From VRUE01 sp963774555 (GTDB taxonomy: Bacteria; Actinomycetota; Thermoleophilia; Solirubrobacterales; 70-9), in NCBI GenBank assembly GCA_963774555.1, contig CAVZFL010000001.1:1804253-1868252 (forward strand): 64,000 nucleotides of DNA. The letters are read 5' to 3'. Shown piece by piece: positions 25,002 to 33,774 of the stretch. Every line of letters starts with the position of its first letter. The stretch's first letter is position 1. The translations under genes and the position numbers were made by a program. Under the pieces are notes generated by a model. The model made no database searches. It had not been told where the DNA came from and saw only the letters and a list, made by a program, of their open reading frames with translations.

Positions 25002-26171
25002 ATGCGCGTTCTCATCCTTGGGGGCGACGGCTACCTGGGCTGGCCGACTGCCCTGAGGTTCTCGGCCCGCGGACACGAGGTTGCCCTCGTCGACGACTTC
25101 TCCCGCCGGCGCTGGCACGAGGAAGCCGGCAGCGGCTCCCTGACGCCGATCGGCGGCCTCGAGGAGCGCATCGCGGCCTGGAAGGAGCTCTCCGGCGAGG
25201 AGATCCGCAGCTTCGTCGGCTCGGTCCAGGACGGCGATTTCCTCGACGGCGTCGTCGCCGAGATCCGCCCCGAGGCGGTCGTCCACTACGGCCAGCAGGC
25301 CTCCGCGCCCTACTCGATGGCCTCCCGCGAGCAGGCGGTTGAGACCCAGTACGCCAACGTGATCGGCAATCTCAACCTGCTCTTCGCGATCCGCGACCAC
25401 GTGCCCGAGTGCCACCTGGTCAAGCTCGGCACGATGGGCGAGTACGGCCAGCCCGACATCGACATCGAGGAGGGCTACATCGAGATCGAGCACAAGGGGC
25501 GCCGCGACACCCTGCCCTTCCCGAAGCTGCCGGCCTCGCTCTACCACTGCTCAAAGGTCCATGACTCGACCAACATCCACTTCGCCTGCCGCACCTGGGG
25601 GCTGCGCGCGACCGACCTCAACCAAGGCGTCGTCTACGGGATCGAGACCGAGGAGACCGCCGCCGACGAGCGCCTGATCACCCGCTTCGACTACGACGAG
25701 GTCTTCGGCACCGTGCTCAACCGCTTCTGCCTGCAGGCCGTAATCGGCCATCCCCTCACGGTCTACGGCGCCGGCACCCAGACCCGCGGCTTCCTCAACA
25801 TCCGCGACACGCTGGCCTGCGTCGAACTGGCCGCGCTCAACCCCGCCGACGCCGGCGAGTTCCGCGTCTTCAACCAGTTCACCGAGCAGTTCTCGGTGAT
25901 CGAGCTGGCCCATCTCGTCAAGCACGCCGGCGAGCACCTCGGCTACGCGGTGGAGGTGCAGCACTACGAGAACCCGCGGGTCGAGAAGGAGCACCACTAC
26001 TACAACGCGGTCCACACCAAGCTGCTCGACCTCGGCCTCGAACCGACGCTGCTCGGCGAGGAGCTGGTCGAGTCGATGATTCACGTGATCGAGCGGCACA
26101 AGGGCCGCGTGATCGAGGGCACGATCGACCCGAAGACTCGCTGGCGCCCAGGCGCCCCCGTGCAGCTCTGA
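25002..26171 (+). CDS. sqdB: UDP-sulfoquinovose synthase (SQD1/SqdB family)
   Basis: 389 residues. An extended short-chain dehydrogenase that converts UDP-glucose and sulfite to UDP-sulfoquinovose, the sulfolipid head-group donor. It follows the plant SQD1 protein closely: VLILGGDGYLGWPTAL, HYGQQASAPYSM, LVKLGTMGEYG (catalytic Thr), DIDIEEGYIEIEH, then SLYHCSKVHDSTNI with the Tyr/Lys pair at about 181 and 185. RATDLNQGVVYG, VFGTVLNRFC and VFNQFTEQFSV are also conserved. No sulfolipid synthase of SqdX/SQD2 type is adjacent; the divergent membrane transferases are possible partners. Confidence 0.93.
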   Translation: MRVLILGGDGYLGWPTALRFSARGHEVALVDDFSRRRWHEEAGSGSLTPIGGLEERIAAWKELSGEEIRSFVGSVQDGDFLDGVVAEIRPEAVVHYGQQASAPYSMASREQAVETQYANVIGNLNLLFAIRDHVPECHLVKLGTMGEYGQPDIDIEEGYIEIEHKGRRDTLPFPKLPASLYHCSKVHDSTNIHFACRTWGLRATDLNQGVVYGIETEETAADERLITRFDYDEVFGTVLNRFCLQAVIGHPLTVYGAGTQTRGFLNIRDTLACVELAALNPADAGEFRVFNQFTEQFSVIELAHLVKHAGEHLGYAVEVQHYENPRVEKEHHYYNAVHTKLLDLGLEPTLLGEELVESMIHVIERHKGRVIEGTIDPKTRWRPGAPVQL

Positions 26172-26202
26172 ATCGCCTGCGTGGCAGGCACAGGCCCGCT
26201 GG

Positions 26203-26208
26203 TAGCAT
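26203..26208 (+). promoter_or_regulatory. Leaderless-type -10 box for ilvB
   Basis: TAGCAT ends 9 bases before the ilvB ATG. No leader peptide or long leader is visible, in contrast to leuA. Confidence 0.45.
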
Positions 26209-26217
26209 CGCCTCACG

Positions 26218-27897
26218 ATGAGAGCTGCGGACGCACTAATGCAGAGCCTCAAAGCCGAGGGCACCGAGCATGTCTTCGGGATCCCCGGCGGGGCCAATCT
26301 GCCGACCTACGACGCGCTGGTCGACGCCGACTTCAGGCACATCCAGGTGCGCCACGAGCAGGGGGGAGGTCACGCGGCCGAGGGTTATGCCAAGGCCTCG
26401 GGCAAAGTCGGGGTCGCGTTCGCCACCTCCGGGCCCGGGGCGACCAACCTCGTCACCGCGATCGCCGACGCGATGCTCGACTCGGTGCCGACCGTCTTCA
26501 TCACCGGCCAGGTGCGGACCGAGCTGATCGGCACCGACGGCTTCCAGGAGGCCGACATCCTCGGCGCGACGCTGCCCTTCGTCAAGCACTCATTCGCGGT
26601 CACCGATCCGCGCCAGATTCCCGAGTACGTGCACGAGGCCTTCCACGTCGCCTCCACCGGCCGTCCCGGCCCGGTCCTGCTCGACATTCCGCAGGACCTC
26701 TCGCGAGCTGAGATCGACTACGCGCCGCGCACCGAGCCGGTCGAGCTGCCCGGCTACAAACCCCCGCACGGCGGCAACATCAAGCAGATCCGCATCGCCG
26801 CCAAGGCGATCGCCAACGCCCGCAAGCCGATCCTCTACACGGGCGGCGGCGTGGTCAACGCCAACGCCTCGGAGGAGCTGCGTGAGCTCGCCGCCGCCGA
26901 CCGCTTCCCGGTCACCTCAACCCTGATGGGCCTCGGCTCCTACCCGGCCTCGGGCGAGCACTGGCTGGGGATGCTGGGCATGCACGGAACCCGCGCCGCC
27001 AATTACGCGATGGACGAGGCAGACCTGATCGTCGCGATTGGCGCCCGCTTCGACGACCGCATCACCGGCAAGCTCGACGAGTTCGCACCGCACGCCAAGT
27101 TCATCCACATCGACATCGACCCGGCGGAGATCTCCAAGAACGTCCTCGTCCACATCCCGATCGTCGGCGACGCGAAGCTGGTCCTGCCGGAGCTGACCCG
27201 CGAGTACAAGGCGCTGCAGACCGACGCCTCCCGCCTCGACGGCTGGTGGGGGCAGATCAAGGCCTGGCAGGACGAGTTCCCGCTGCGCTACGACGAGGGC
27301 AAGGACGGCGAGATCAAGCCCCAGTTCATGGTCGAGGCGATGCACCGGGCGACCGGGGGAGAGGCGATCATCACCTCCGACGTCGGCCAGCACCAGATGT
27401 GGGCGGCGCAGTACTACGGCTTCGAGAGGCCGCGCCGCTGGATCAACTCCGGCGGGCTGGGGACGATGGGCTTCGGCCTTCCCGCCGCGGTCGGCGCCAA
27501 GGTCGCCTGCCCCGACGACACGGTCGTCTGCCTCGCCGGCGACGGCAGCTTGATCATGAACTGCCAGGAGCTGGCCACCTGCGTCAGCCAGGAGATCCCG
27601 GTCAAGGTCTTCCTGATGAACAACGGCTACATGGGCATGGTCCGCCAGTGGCAGGAGCTCTTCTGGGACGGCCGCTACAGCTCGGTCGAGATGGGCCCCA
27701 GCCCCGACTGGGTCAAGCTGGCCGAGGCCTTCGGCGCCACCGGCATGCGCTGCGAGGACGCGGGCGAGCTGGAGGAGACGATGTCCAAGGCACTGGAAAC
27801 TGACGGCCCGGTGCTGCTCGACGTGCGCGTCTCCCCCGAGGAGAACTGCTTCCCGATGATTCCCGCCGGCGCCGCCGCAAGGGACATGGTGGGCTGA
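26218..27897 (+). CDS. ilvB: Acetolactate synthase, catalytic subunit
   Basis: 559 residues. It joins pyruvate to pyruvate or 2-oxobutyrate, the first shared step of Val, Leu and Ile synthesis. The catalytic Glu is in VRHEQGGGHAAEGYA (E47), with FATSGPGATNLVTAIADAML. The ThDP motif is GDGSLIMNCQELATC followed by LMNNGYMGMVRQWQELFW. FAD-domain sequence (GARFDDRITGKLDEFAPHAK) is present. The stop codon overlaps the ilvN start. Confidence 0.97.
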   Translation: MRAADALMQSLKAEGTEHVFGIPGGANLPTYDALVDADFRHIQVRHEQGGGHAAEGYAKASGKVGVAFATSGPGATNLVTAIADAMLDSVPTVFITGQVRTELIGTDGFQEADILGATLPFVKHSFAVTDPRQIPEYVHEAFHVASTGRPGPVLLDIPQDLSRAEIDYAPRTEPVELPGYKPPHGGNIKQIRIAAKAIANARKPILYTGGGVVNANASEELRELAAADRFPVTSTLMGLGSYPASGEHWLGMLGMHGTRAANYAMDEADLIVAIGARFDDRITGKLDEFAPHAKFIHIDIDPAEISKNVLVHIPIVGDAKLVLPELTREYKALQTDASRLDGWWGQIKAWQDEFPLRYDEGKDGEIKPQFMVEAMHRATGGEAIITSDVGQHQMWAAQYYGFERPRRWINSGGLGTMGFGLPAAVGAKVACPDDTVVCLAGDGSLIMNCQELATCVSQEIPVKVFLMNNGYMGMVRQWQELFWDGRYSSVEMGPSPDWVKLAEAFGATGMRCEDAGELEETMSKALETDGPVLLDVRVSPEENCFPMIPAGAAARDMVG

Positions 27898-28442
27898 TGG
27901 AGGCCGGCACCCCGCAGGTGGTGAAGCTGGAGGAGCTGCGCGTTCCGGGGCAGCTCAGCGGCCGCAAACACATCCTCTCGATCCAGGTCGAGAACAAGCC
28001 GGGGGTGCTGGCGCGGGTCGCCGGCCTCTTCTCGCGGCGCGGCTTCAACATCGACACGCTCGCCGTCGGCCCCACCGACGATCCCAGTATCTCCCGCATC
28101 ACCCTCACCCTCGACGGCGCCGTGCACCCGATCGACCAGGTGACCAAGCAGCTGCACAAGCTGGTCAACGTGCTGAAGATCCGTGACATGGAGCCGGAAG
28201 AGACGGTCGCCCGCGAGATGGCGATGTTCAAAGTCTCCGCCGCGGTCGAGAACCGGGCCGAGATCATCCAGTTCGCCGAGATCTTCCGCGCCAAGATCGT
28301 CGACGTGGCCCGCCGCACGATGACGATCGAGGTCACCGGCTCCGCCGACAAGATCGAGGCCTTCGAGCGGATGATCCGCCCGCACGGCCTCATAGAGATG
28401 GTCCGCACCGGCGAGATCGCCATCGCTCGTGGCGCTGAGTGA
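27897..28442 (+). CDS. ilvN: Acetolactate synthase, regulatory subunit
   Basis: 181 residues. The N-terminal ACT domain (KHILSIQVENKPGVLARVAG, then FSRRGFNIDTLAVG) binds valine for feedback inhibition, and the C-terminal domain activates IlvB. The Asn/Gly positions usual for valine binding are kept. The start overlaps the ilvB stop by one base. Its last 14 bases overlap menF. Confidence 0.96.
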   Translation: MEAGTPQVVKLEELRVPGQLSGRKHILSIQVENKPGVLARVAGLFSRRGFNIDTLAVGPTDDPSISRITLTLDGAVHPIDQVTKQLHKLVNVLKIRDMEPEETVAREMAMFKVSAAVENRAEIIQFAEIFRAKIVDVARRTMTIEVTGSADKIEAFERMIRPHGLIEMVRTGEIAIARGAE

Positions 28443-29817
28443 CGCTCTCCTCACCAGCCTGAGCGAGAGCCTCGAGCGCGCCGCGTCTCGCCAGCGCCGA
28501 ACGACGGTCAGCGTCACCTCGCGGGTCGAGGGCATCGACCCTTGCGCCGCGGTCTTCTCCTCGCGCCTTGCCTCAGACCGCTGGTTCTGCTGGGAGCAGC
28601 CCGATCGCGAGTTCGCACTTGTCGGCCTGGGCGTGGCGTTGGAGGTCACCTCGCGTGGGGAGGGTCGCTTCCGCGACGTTGCCCGCGAGTGCCTGGACGG
28701 GGAGGCAATCGTCGACGAGCCGCCGGGACTGCCGGCGGGCGCCGGCGCGGTTTGGCTCGGTGGCTTCGCCTTCGATCCGGACGGCGGCGGTAGCGCACCG
28801 TGGTCATCCCTCGAACCGGCCTCGCTGGTGTTACCGGAGCTCTCAGTCTGCCGCAGCGGCGCGCAGACCTTTCTCACCCTCAACGCAGTGGTTCACCCCG
28901 GCGATGATCCCAGGGCCAAGACGCAGGCGCTCAATGCTCGCCTGGCTGGCCTGCGTAACGACCCGCTGCCGTTGCTCGACCCACATCCGACCTCTCGCGT
29001 CGAGATCAGCAGCGTCCGCTCGCCGGACGAGTTCGAGCGCGCCGTCGCGGCGGCCACCGAGCGGATCGAGGCGGGGGAGATGTCGAAGGTGGTGCTGGCA
29101 CGCGAGGTCCTGGTCAGGGCGGGCGCCGCGCACGACCCCGCCGCCCTCTTCGGCGCTATCCGCGCGCAGTTCTCCTCCTGCTTCTGCTTCTGCTGCGGCA
29201 CGCCGGAGGCGGCCTTCATCGGCGCCAGCCCGGAGCTGCTGCTGCGCCGCTCGGGAGCCAGCGTCTCCACCGTCGCCCTCGCCGGCTCGACCCGCCGCAG
29301 CTCGGACCCCGCCGTCGACGACCACCTCGGCGAGCAGCTGCTGCGCAGCGACAAGGACCGCCGCGAGCATGCGATCGTCGCCGAGCGCATCGCCCGCAAG
29401 CTGCGCCCGCACGCCGTCTGGGTCCAGTCCGCGCCGGAGCCGGAGATCGTCAAGGTGGCGAACATCCAGCACCTGGCGACGCCGATCGTGGCCCAGCTGG
29501 CCGAGCCGCGCTCGGCCGTCGAGCTGGCCGGGATGATGCATCCGACTCCCGCCGTGGGAGGCGAGCCCTGGCCCGAGGCGGCGGCGGCGATCGACGAGCT
29601 CGAGCAGATGGACCGCGGCTGGTACGCCGGCCCGGTCGGCTGGATGGACGCCACCGAAGACGGCGAATTCTGCGTCGCCCTGCGCAGCGCCCTCCTCCGC
29701 GACCGCGAGGCCCGCCTCTACACCGGCGCGGGCCTCGTCGCCGGCTCCGACCCGGCGGCGGAGCTGGCGGAGACCGAGATCAAGCTGGGGGCGCTGCTCC
29801 CGCTGCTTGCGGAGTAG
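28429..29817 (+). CDS. menF: Isochorismate synthase
   Basis: 462 residues of the chorismate-utilising family. It converts chorismate to isochorismate to begin menaquinone synthesis; the men genes nearby favour this over siderophore synthesis. Motifs: GEMSKVVLAREV, FIGASPELLLRR, ALAGSTRRS, RREHAIVAERI, HLATPIVAQL, MMHPTPAVGGEP and YAGPVGWMD. The start GTG 28429 overlaps ilvN by 14 bp. Cys-rich FSSCFCFCCGTPEAAF is unusual for the family. Confidence 0.92.
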   Translation: MALSDALLTSLSESLERAASRQRRTTVSVTSRVEGIDPCAAVFSSRLASDRWFCWEQPDREFALVGLGVALEVTSRGEGRFRDVARECLDGEAIVDEPPGLPAGAGAVWLGGFAFDPDGGGSAPWSSLEPASLVLPELSVCRSGAQTFLTLNAVVHPGDDPRAKTQALNARLAGLRNDPLPLLDPHPTSRVEISSVRSPDEFERAVAAATERIEAGEMSKVVLAREVLVRAGAAHDPAALFGAIRAQFSSCFCFCCGTPEAAFIGASPELLLRRSGASVSTVALAGSTRRSSDPAVDDHLGEQLLRSDKDRREHAIVAERIARKLRPHAVWVQSAPEPEIVKVANIQHLATPIVAQLAEPRSAVELAGMMHPTPAVGGEPWPEAAAAIDELEQMDRGWYAGPVGWMDATEDGEFCVALRSALLRDREARLYTGAGLVAGSDPAAELAETEIKLGALLPLLAE

Positions 29818-29820
29818 GGT
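29815..29820 (+). promoter_or_regulatory. -10 box formed by the menF stop codon
   Basis: TAGGGT starts with the menF TAG stop and ends 8 bases before the GTG of the next gene. Confidence 0.4.
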
Positions 29821-29828
29821 CGGGGGGC

Positions 29829-30794
29829 GTGGCTCGTGCCGTCTCCGTATCCGTCTTGGTATGTCTCCTTCTCCTTTTGGGAACTTTCCAGCCTGCGCAG
29901 GCAGCTGCCCCCGAGGGGCCGCAGATCACAGTCTTGGCCCACACGGGAGTTGAGTTCGGGCAGGACATCATCACGATGAGTCCCAGCGGAGAATCTCCCC
30001 AGACCGTGATCGAGGAAGTTGGCTGGGACCGGCCATCGTGGTCGGCTGACGGAAACCTGCTGACGCTCGCGGCCTATGGAGAGTGGAGCGGGGAGGTAAT
30101 TGCGGTTGCGGAGGTCAATGGCTCTGGGCTCCGTTTTTATAGGGGTGCCCCGCTCGAAGGCGGCAATGCAGTGATGTCGCCGGACGGACGTACGGTCGCC
30201 TATCCCTACAAGGGCTCTGTCTGGCTTCTCAACGTCACGTCGGGCTCGGTGCGGCGAGCGCTCCCATCGCGGTCATATGCGGAGTTCGAACCGAGTTCGT
30301 TTTCTCCGGATGGCTCGAAGCTCGCCGGGACGGTCGGTTGGTTGGGGAGCATTGCGGTAGCGGTCGACCTGCGCACCGGCCACGTCTCGCTGCTGGCGCA
30401 GGAAGCGTCGGAACCCGTCTATTCGCCCGACGGATCGGAAGTGGCCTTCATCCGCTGGAAGAACTGGAGGGCGAGCGGGGTCGACGATGGCTCGCCGCCG
30501 ATCGATGAGCTGCGGGTCACCCGGGTCGGCACCTTCCCCCGATCCCGGCTCCTGCGGCGCAGTCGCAAGTTGCTCGCCTGGCCCAGCTGGGATCCGTCCG
30601 GACGGCGGCTCGCGTTCACCCGCACCCGCGTCTTCGAAAACGGCTACGACACCCCGATGAAAGGCGATGCGCTGATGGCGATCAATGCCGACGGCACCTG
30701 CCCGAAGAGGGTCTACACCGACCGGGAAGCCACGCTCTACGGTGCCACCTGGCAACCGGGGCCAGGCCGCGAGGCTGGGCCGATCTCCTGCTAG
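29829..30794 (+). CDS. Secreted TolB/WD40-like beta-propeller protein
   Basis: 321 residues from GTG. A signal peptide (VSVLVCLLLLLGTFQPAQAA) leads into PD40-type blades: MSPSGE, PSWSADGNLLTLAAY, AVMSPDGRTVAYPYKG, SSFSPDGSKLAG, PVYSPDGSEVAFIRW and PSWDPSGRRLAFTR. These repeats form a beta-propeller, and the ligand is unknown. It is convergent with menD and the two stop codons overlap in CTAG. Base composition is somewhat less GC-rich at the 5' end. Confidence 0.8.
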   Translation: MARAVSVSVLVCLLLLLGTFQPAQAAAPEGPQITVLAHTGVEFGQDIITMSPSGESPQTVIEEVGWDRPSWSADGNLLTLAAYGEWSGEVIAVAEVNGSGLRFYRGAPLEGGNAVMSPDGRTVAYPYKGSVWLLNVTSGSVRRALPSRSYAEFEPSSFSPDGSKLAGTVGWLGSIAVAVDLRTGHVSLLAQEASEPVYSPDGSEVAFIRWKNWRASGVDDGSPPIDELRVTRVGTFPRSRLLRRSRKLLAWPSWDPSGRRLAFTRTRVFENGYDTPMKGDALMAINADGTCPKRVYTDREATLYGATWQPGPGREAGPISC

Positions 30795-32533
30795 CCCGGC
30801 AGTGCGTTGTGGACGCGACGGGTAAGCCCGCGATGTGCCGCGACGTTGGCGCTACGGTCGGTTTTGACCTTGATCAGGCCGGTGCCTGCGGCCAGGGCCT
30901 CCGGTAGTTCCGCCAGCGAGTCGAGCCGGCGGTCGGGAAGATCGAAGAGGGTGGCGGCCTTGGCGGTATCAATACCGCGCGGAGTGCCGAGCAGGGCCTC
31001 GAACTCGTCGTTCGGCAGCGCGTCCGCCTGGGGCAGGAAGCCGAAGATGCCGCCGCCGTTGTTGTCGATGACGAGGACGCGGACGGGGGTTGAGACGTCG
31101 CGGAGAGCGGCTAGGGCGCCGATGTCGTGGAGGAGGCCGAGGTCGCCGGTGACGATCGTGGTTGGGCGGCCGCTGGCGTGGGCGGCGCCGATGCCGGAGG
31201 AGATCAGGCCGTCGATGCCGTTGGCGCCGCGGTTGCAGAGGAAGAGGGCGTCGGCCTCGCTGGGCGGCAGGAACGCCTCCTGGTCGCGGATCGGCATGCT
31301 CGATGCGGTGTAGACGAGGTCGCCGTCGCTGTGGGCGCGGCCGAGGGCGAAATGGAGGGCTGGCTCGGATATCTCGGCGCCTGTGAGCGCGGACTCGATC
31401 GCCTCGCGGGCGGCGCGCTCGGCGTCGAGCCAGCGCTGTGGCGCTCCGCGCTCCTCCTTCTCCAGGCGAGTTGCCCAGCCGGCGGCAAGCTCGGTCGGGT
31501 CGGCACGGAGGATTGCCGCTGCTCGGTTTGTCGGCTCGCTCCAGCCGCCGAGGGGATCGATGACTATCTGGTCGGCGCCGCTTGTCGCCAGCCAGGTACG
31601 CAACGGCTTGCTTGTCGGCATTGCGCCGAAGCGCAGGACAAGGTCGGGGACAACCGAGCCCGCGAAGTGCTCGTCGCGCAGCAGCAGGTCGTAGGTCGAG
31701 ATCACGTTCGAGCGGTCGTGCGGTCCGCAGCGGAGCTGTGAGGTGGGCTCGGCGAGAATCGGGAAGCCGGATGCTCTCGCCAGGTGGGCGAGTGGCTCGC
31801 GCAGCTCGGGGTCCAGTTGGCGCCCGGCGACGATCACGCCGGAGATCGCATCGCCGATGTGGCCGGCGACCTCGTCGAGCAGGAAGGTGGACGGCTCGAG
31901 GTCGATCGAGGTGACCGCGGTTAGCGGCCGCCCGTCCCTGCCCTCCAGCGCCAGAGGATCGGTGGCGGTTACCGCGCCCGCCACCGGCAGCGGCGCCAGT
32001 GGCTCCCGCCAAGGCAGATTGAGATGGACCGGGCCGGGTCGCGGCTCGCCCCGTGCCGCCGCCAGCGCCCGACAGGCGACGGACCGGTAGTGCAACAACC
32101 CGTCGTCGTTAGCCTCGTGCGTGCCGACTTCGCAGAACCAGCGCACCGCGGAGCCGTAGAGCTTGACCTGGTCGATCGTCTGCCCGGCACCGATCCCGCG
32201 CAGCTCGGGCGGGCGGTCCGCTGTGAGGGCGATCAGCGGCAGGGCCGACTCGTCCGCCTCGCAGATCGCCGGGTGGTAGTTGGCGGCTGCGGTCCCGGAG
32301 GTGCAGAGCATCGCCACGGGGGCGCCACTTGCCTGTGCAGCACCCAGCGCGAAGAACGCCGCCGAGCGCTCGTCGACGATCACGCTCACGTCGATCTCGG
32401 GCTGGCGCCAGAGCGCGACCGCAAGGGGTGTCGAGCGCGATCCCGGCGAAACCACCGCGTGCCTTAGCCCTCCCCGCGCCAGCTCCTCGACCAGGGCCGA
32501 GGCGAGCGCGGTGTTGCCGTTGGTCCGGTCCAT
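30791..32533 (-). CDS. menD: SEPHCHC synthase (menaquinone)
   Basis: About 580 residues, ThDP-dependent. It condenses 2-oxoglutarate with isochorismate. Motifs: HAVVSPGSRSTPLAVALW (N-terminus), MLCTSGTAAANYHPAICEA, LTADRPPELRGIGAGQTIDQ, PVHLNLPWREPLAP, NRGANGIDGLISSGIGAAHA and VIDNNGGGIFGFLPQ. A GTG two codons upstream (32539) is possible. I prefer ATG 32533 because TAGTCT lies nine bases before it. menC lies upstream on the same strand, separated by a hairpin. Confidence 0.94.
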   Translation of the reverse strand: MDRTNGNTALASALVEELARGGLRHAVVSPGSRSTPLAVALWRQPEIDVSVIVDERSAAFFALGAAQASGAPVAMLCTSGTAAANYHPAICEADESALPLIALTADRPPELRGIGAGQTIDQVKLYGSAVRWFCEVGTHEANDDGLLHYRSVACRALAAARGEPRPGPVHLNLPWREPLAPLPVAGAVTATDPLALEGRDGRPLTAVTSIDLEPSTFLLDEVAGHIGDAISGVIVAGRQLDPELREPLAHLARASGFPILAEPTSQLRCGPHDRSNVISTYDLLLRDEHFAGSVVPDLVLRFGAMPTSKPLRTWLATSGADQIVIDPLGGWSEPTNRAAAILRADPTELAAGWATRLEKEERGAPQRWLDAERAAREAIESALTGAEISEPALHFALGRAHSDGDLVYTASSMPIRDQEAFLPPSEADALFLCNRGANGIDGLISSGIGAAHASGRPTTIVTGDLGLLHDIGALAALRDVSTPVRVLVIDNNGGGIFGFLPQADALPNDEFEALLGTPRGIDTAKAATLFDLPDRRLDSLAELPEALAAGTGLIKVKTDRSANVAAHRGLTRRVHNALPG

Positions 32534-32542
32534 CGTCACCGA

Positions 32543-32548
32543 AGACTA
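32543..32548 (-). promoter_or_regulatory. Leaderless-type -10 box for menD
   Basis: TAGTCT on the minus strand ends nine bases before ATG 32533. Confidence 0.4.
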
Positions 32549-32590
32549 TGTGGCGCCTTACCCCTCCATATGCACGGGTAAGGCGCCACA
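32549..32590. terminator. Perfect 15-bp hairpin between menC and menD
   Basis: TGTGGCGCCTTACCC (32549-32563) and its exact reverse complement (32576-32590) enclose a 12-nt loop containing CATATG. It begins 7 bp past the menC stop (minus strand) and lies directly upstream of the menD -10 box. It probably ends menC transcripts or insulates menD. Confidence 0.7.
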
Positions 32591-32597
32591 CCCCCGC

Positions 32598-33656
32598 TCA
32601 GATCCGGTGCGCTGCGAGCGCCGCCTCGTCGATCTCGACGCCGAGGCCGGGGCCGGGGGGCGGGTGGAGCATGCCGTCGCGGACCTCGCACTCGACCGCG
32701 GCGATGGTCGAGGAGAAGAGGCGTTGCGTGGCGAGGCCGTGGGCGAGGCCGGGATCATCCGCACCCGCGGCCTCGCGCAGGGTCTGCGCGACCTGCGCGG
32801 CCGCCGCGATCCCGACCGGGCCGTCGAGCGCGCTGGAGATATATGCGGGCAGCACCTCGGCGATCTCGATCGCCGCCTCCGGCCCACCGACCTTGGAGAG
32901 CTTGACCCCCGTCAGCGCGCATGCGCCCATGGCCAGCGCCCGCTCGGCATCGGCGCGGCTCTCGACGCTCTCGTCGCCGGCGATTGGGATCGAGGTCGAG
33001 GACGCCACCTCCGCTGCTTCCTCCAGCGTCGCCACCGGCTGCTCGGCGAGCTCGACCTCCAGCGGCTCCAGGGATTTGAGCATGCGCTTGGCCGACTCGA
33101 CGTCCCAGGTGGCATTTGCGTCAACGCGAATTCGCGCTCGCGGTCCAACCGCCTCGCGCACTGCGTAGACCTGTCCAAAGTCGTCACCTGCGCCGAGCTT
33201 CAGCTTGAAGGCCTCGAAGCCATCCTCGGCCCAGCGAGCCGCCTCGGCGGCAACGGCGGCTGGCTCCCCGGCGACCAGCGTCGCGTTGCACTCGACCGGT
33301 GCGCTCGCGGCCGCCGCGGCCGAGCCCTCCGCCGCCGCCCTGCGACCGCGCAGATCGAGCAGCGCGGTGAGCGCCGCACAGCGCGCGGGCGCGGAGAGGT
33401 CGAGCGCATCGCCACGAAGCGTTGCCTCGTCAAGCGAGTCGCGCCCACCAAGCCGTTCCAGCTCCTCGACCACATGCGCCAGCCCAGCGCCGCCGCGCAG
33501 GGAAAGCGGCACCGCTTCACCCAGCCCGATCAGCCCGTCGTCGGCGAGCACCCGCAACAGCACCATCTCCCGGCGGTCCAGCCGCCCGCGCGCCGTCACG
33601 TAAGGCTGGCGAAACGGCAGCGCGTAGGGCGTCACTTCGACCGAGGCGATCTTCAC
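32598..33656 (-). CDS. menC: o-Succinylbenzoate synthase
   Basis: 352 residues of the enolase superfamily. It dehydrates SHCHC to o-succinylbenzoate. The catalytic Lys motif FKLKLGAGDD (about residue 150), metal ligands in RVDANATW, VELAEQP and IAGDESV, and VKLSKVGG with the second Lys are all visible. It starts GTG at 33656. The usual partner enzyme MenH is not in the window. Confidence 0.93.
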   Translation of the reverse strand: MKIASVEVTPYALPFRQPYVTARGRLDRREMVLLRVLADDGLIGLGEAVPLSLRGGAGLAHVVEELERLGGRDSLDEATLRGDALDLSAPARCAALTALLDLRGRRAAAEGSAAAAASAPVECNATLVAGEPAAVAAEAARWAEDGFEAFKLKLGAGDDFGQVYAVREAVGPRARIRVDANATWDVESAKRMLKSLEPLEVELAEQPVATLEEAAEVASSTSIPIAGDESVESRADAERALAMGACALTGVKLSKVGGPEAAIEIAEVLPAYISSALDGPVGIAAAAQVAQTLREAAGADDPGLAHGLATQRLFSSTIAAVECEVRDGMLHPPPGPGLGVEIDEAALAAHRI

Positions 33657-33695
33657 CCGACAAGCATCTCAGGCGGAGAGGGCCAGCCGAAGCCG

Positions 33696-33724
33696 ATTTA
33701 TGATCAGATAAATTTGTGTAAAAT
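33696..33724 (+). promoter_or_regulatory. AT-rich promoter with small palindrome
   Basis: ATTTAT (33696-33701) and ATAAAT (33708-33713) flank GATCAG, and TAAAAT (33719-33724) is a likely -10. This is one of the most AT-rich stretches in the window. The gene that follows has a 5' leader and a ribosome binding site, unlike the leaderless genes. Confidence 0.45.
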
Positions 33725-33774
33725 GTCCAGGTCGAGCTTCGAGTCGCGGCATGGCGCCGCCGAGGGAGAGTCAA

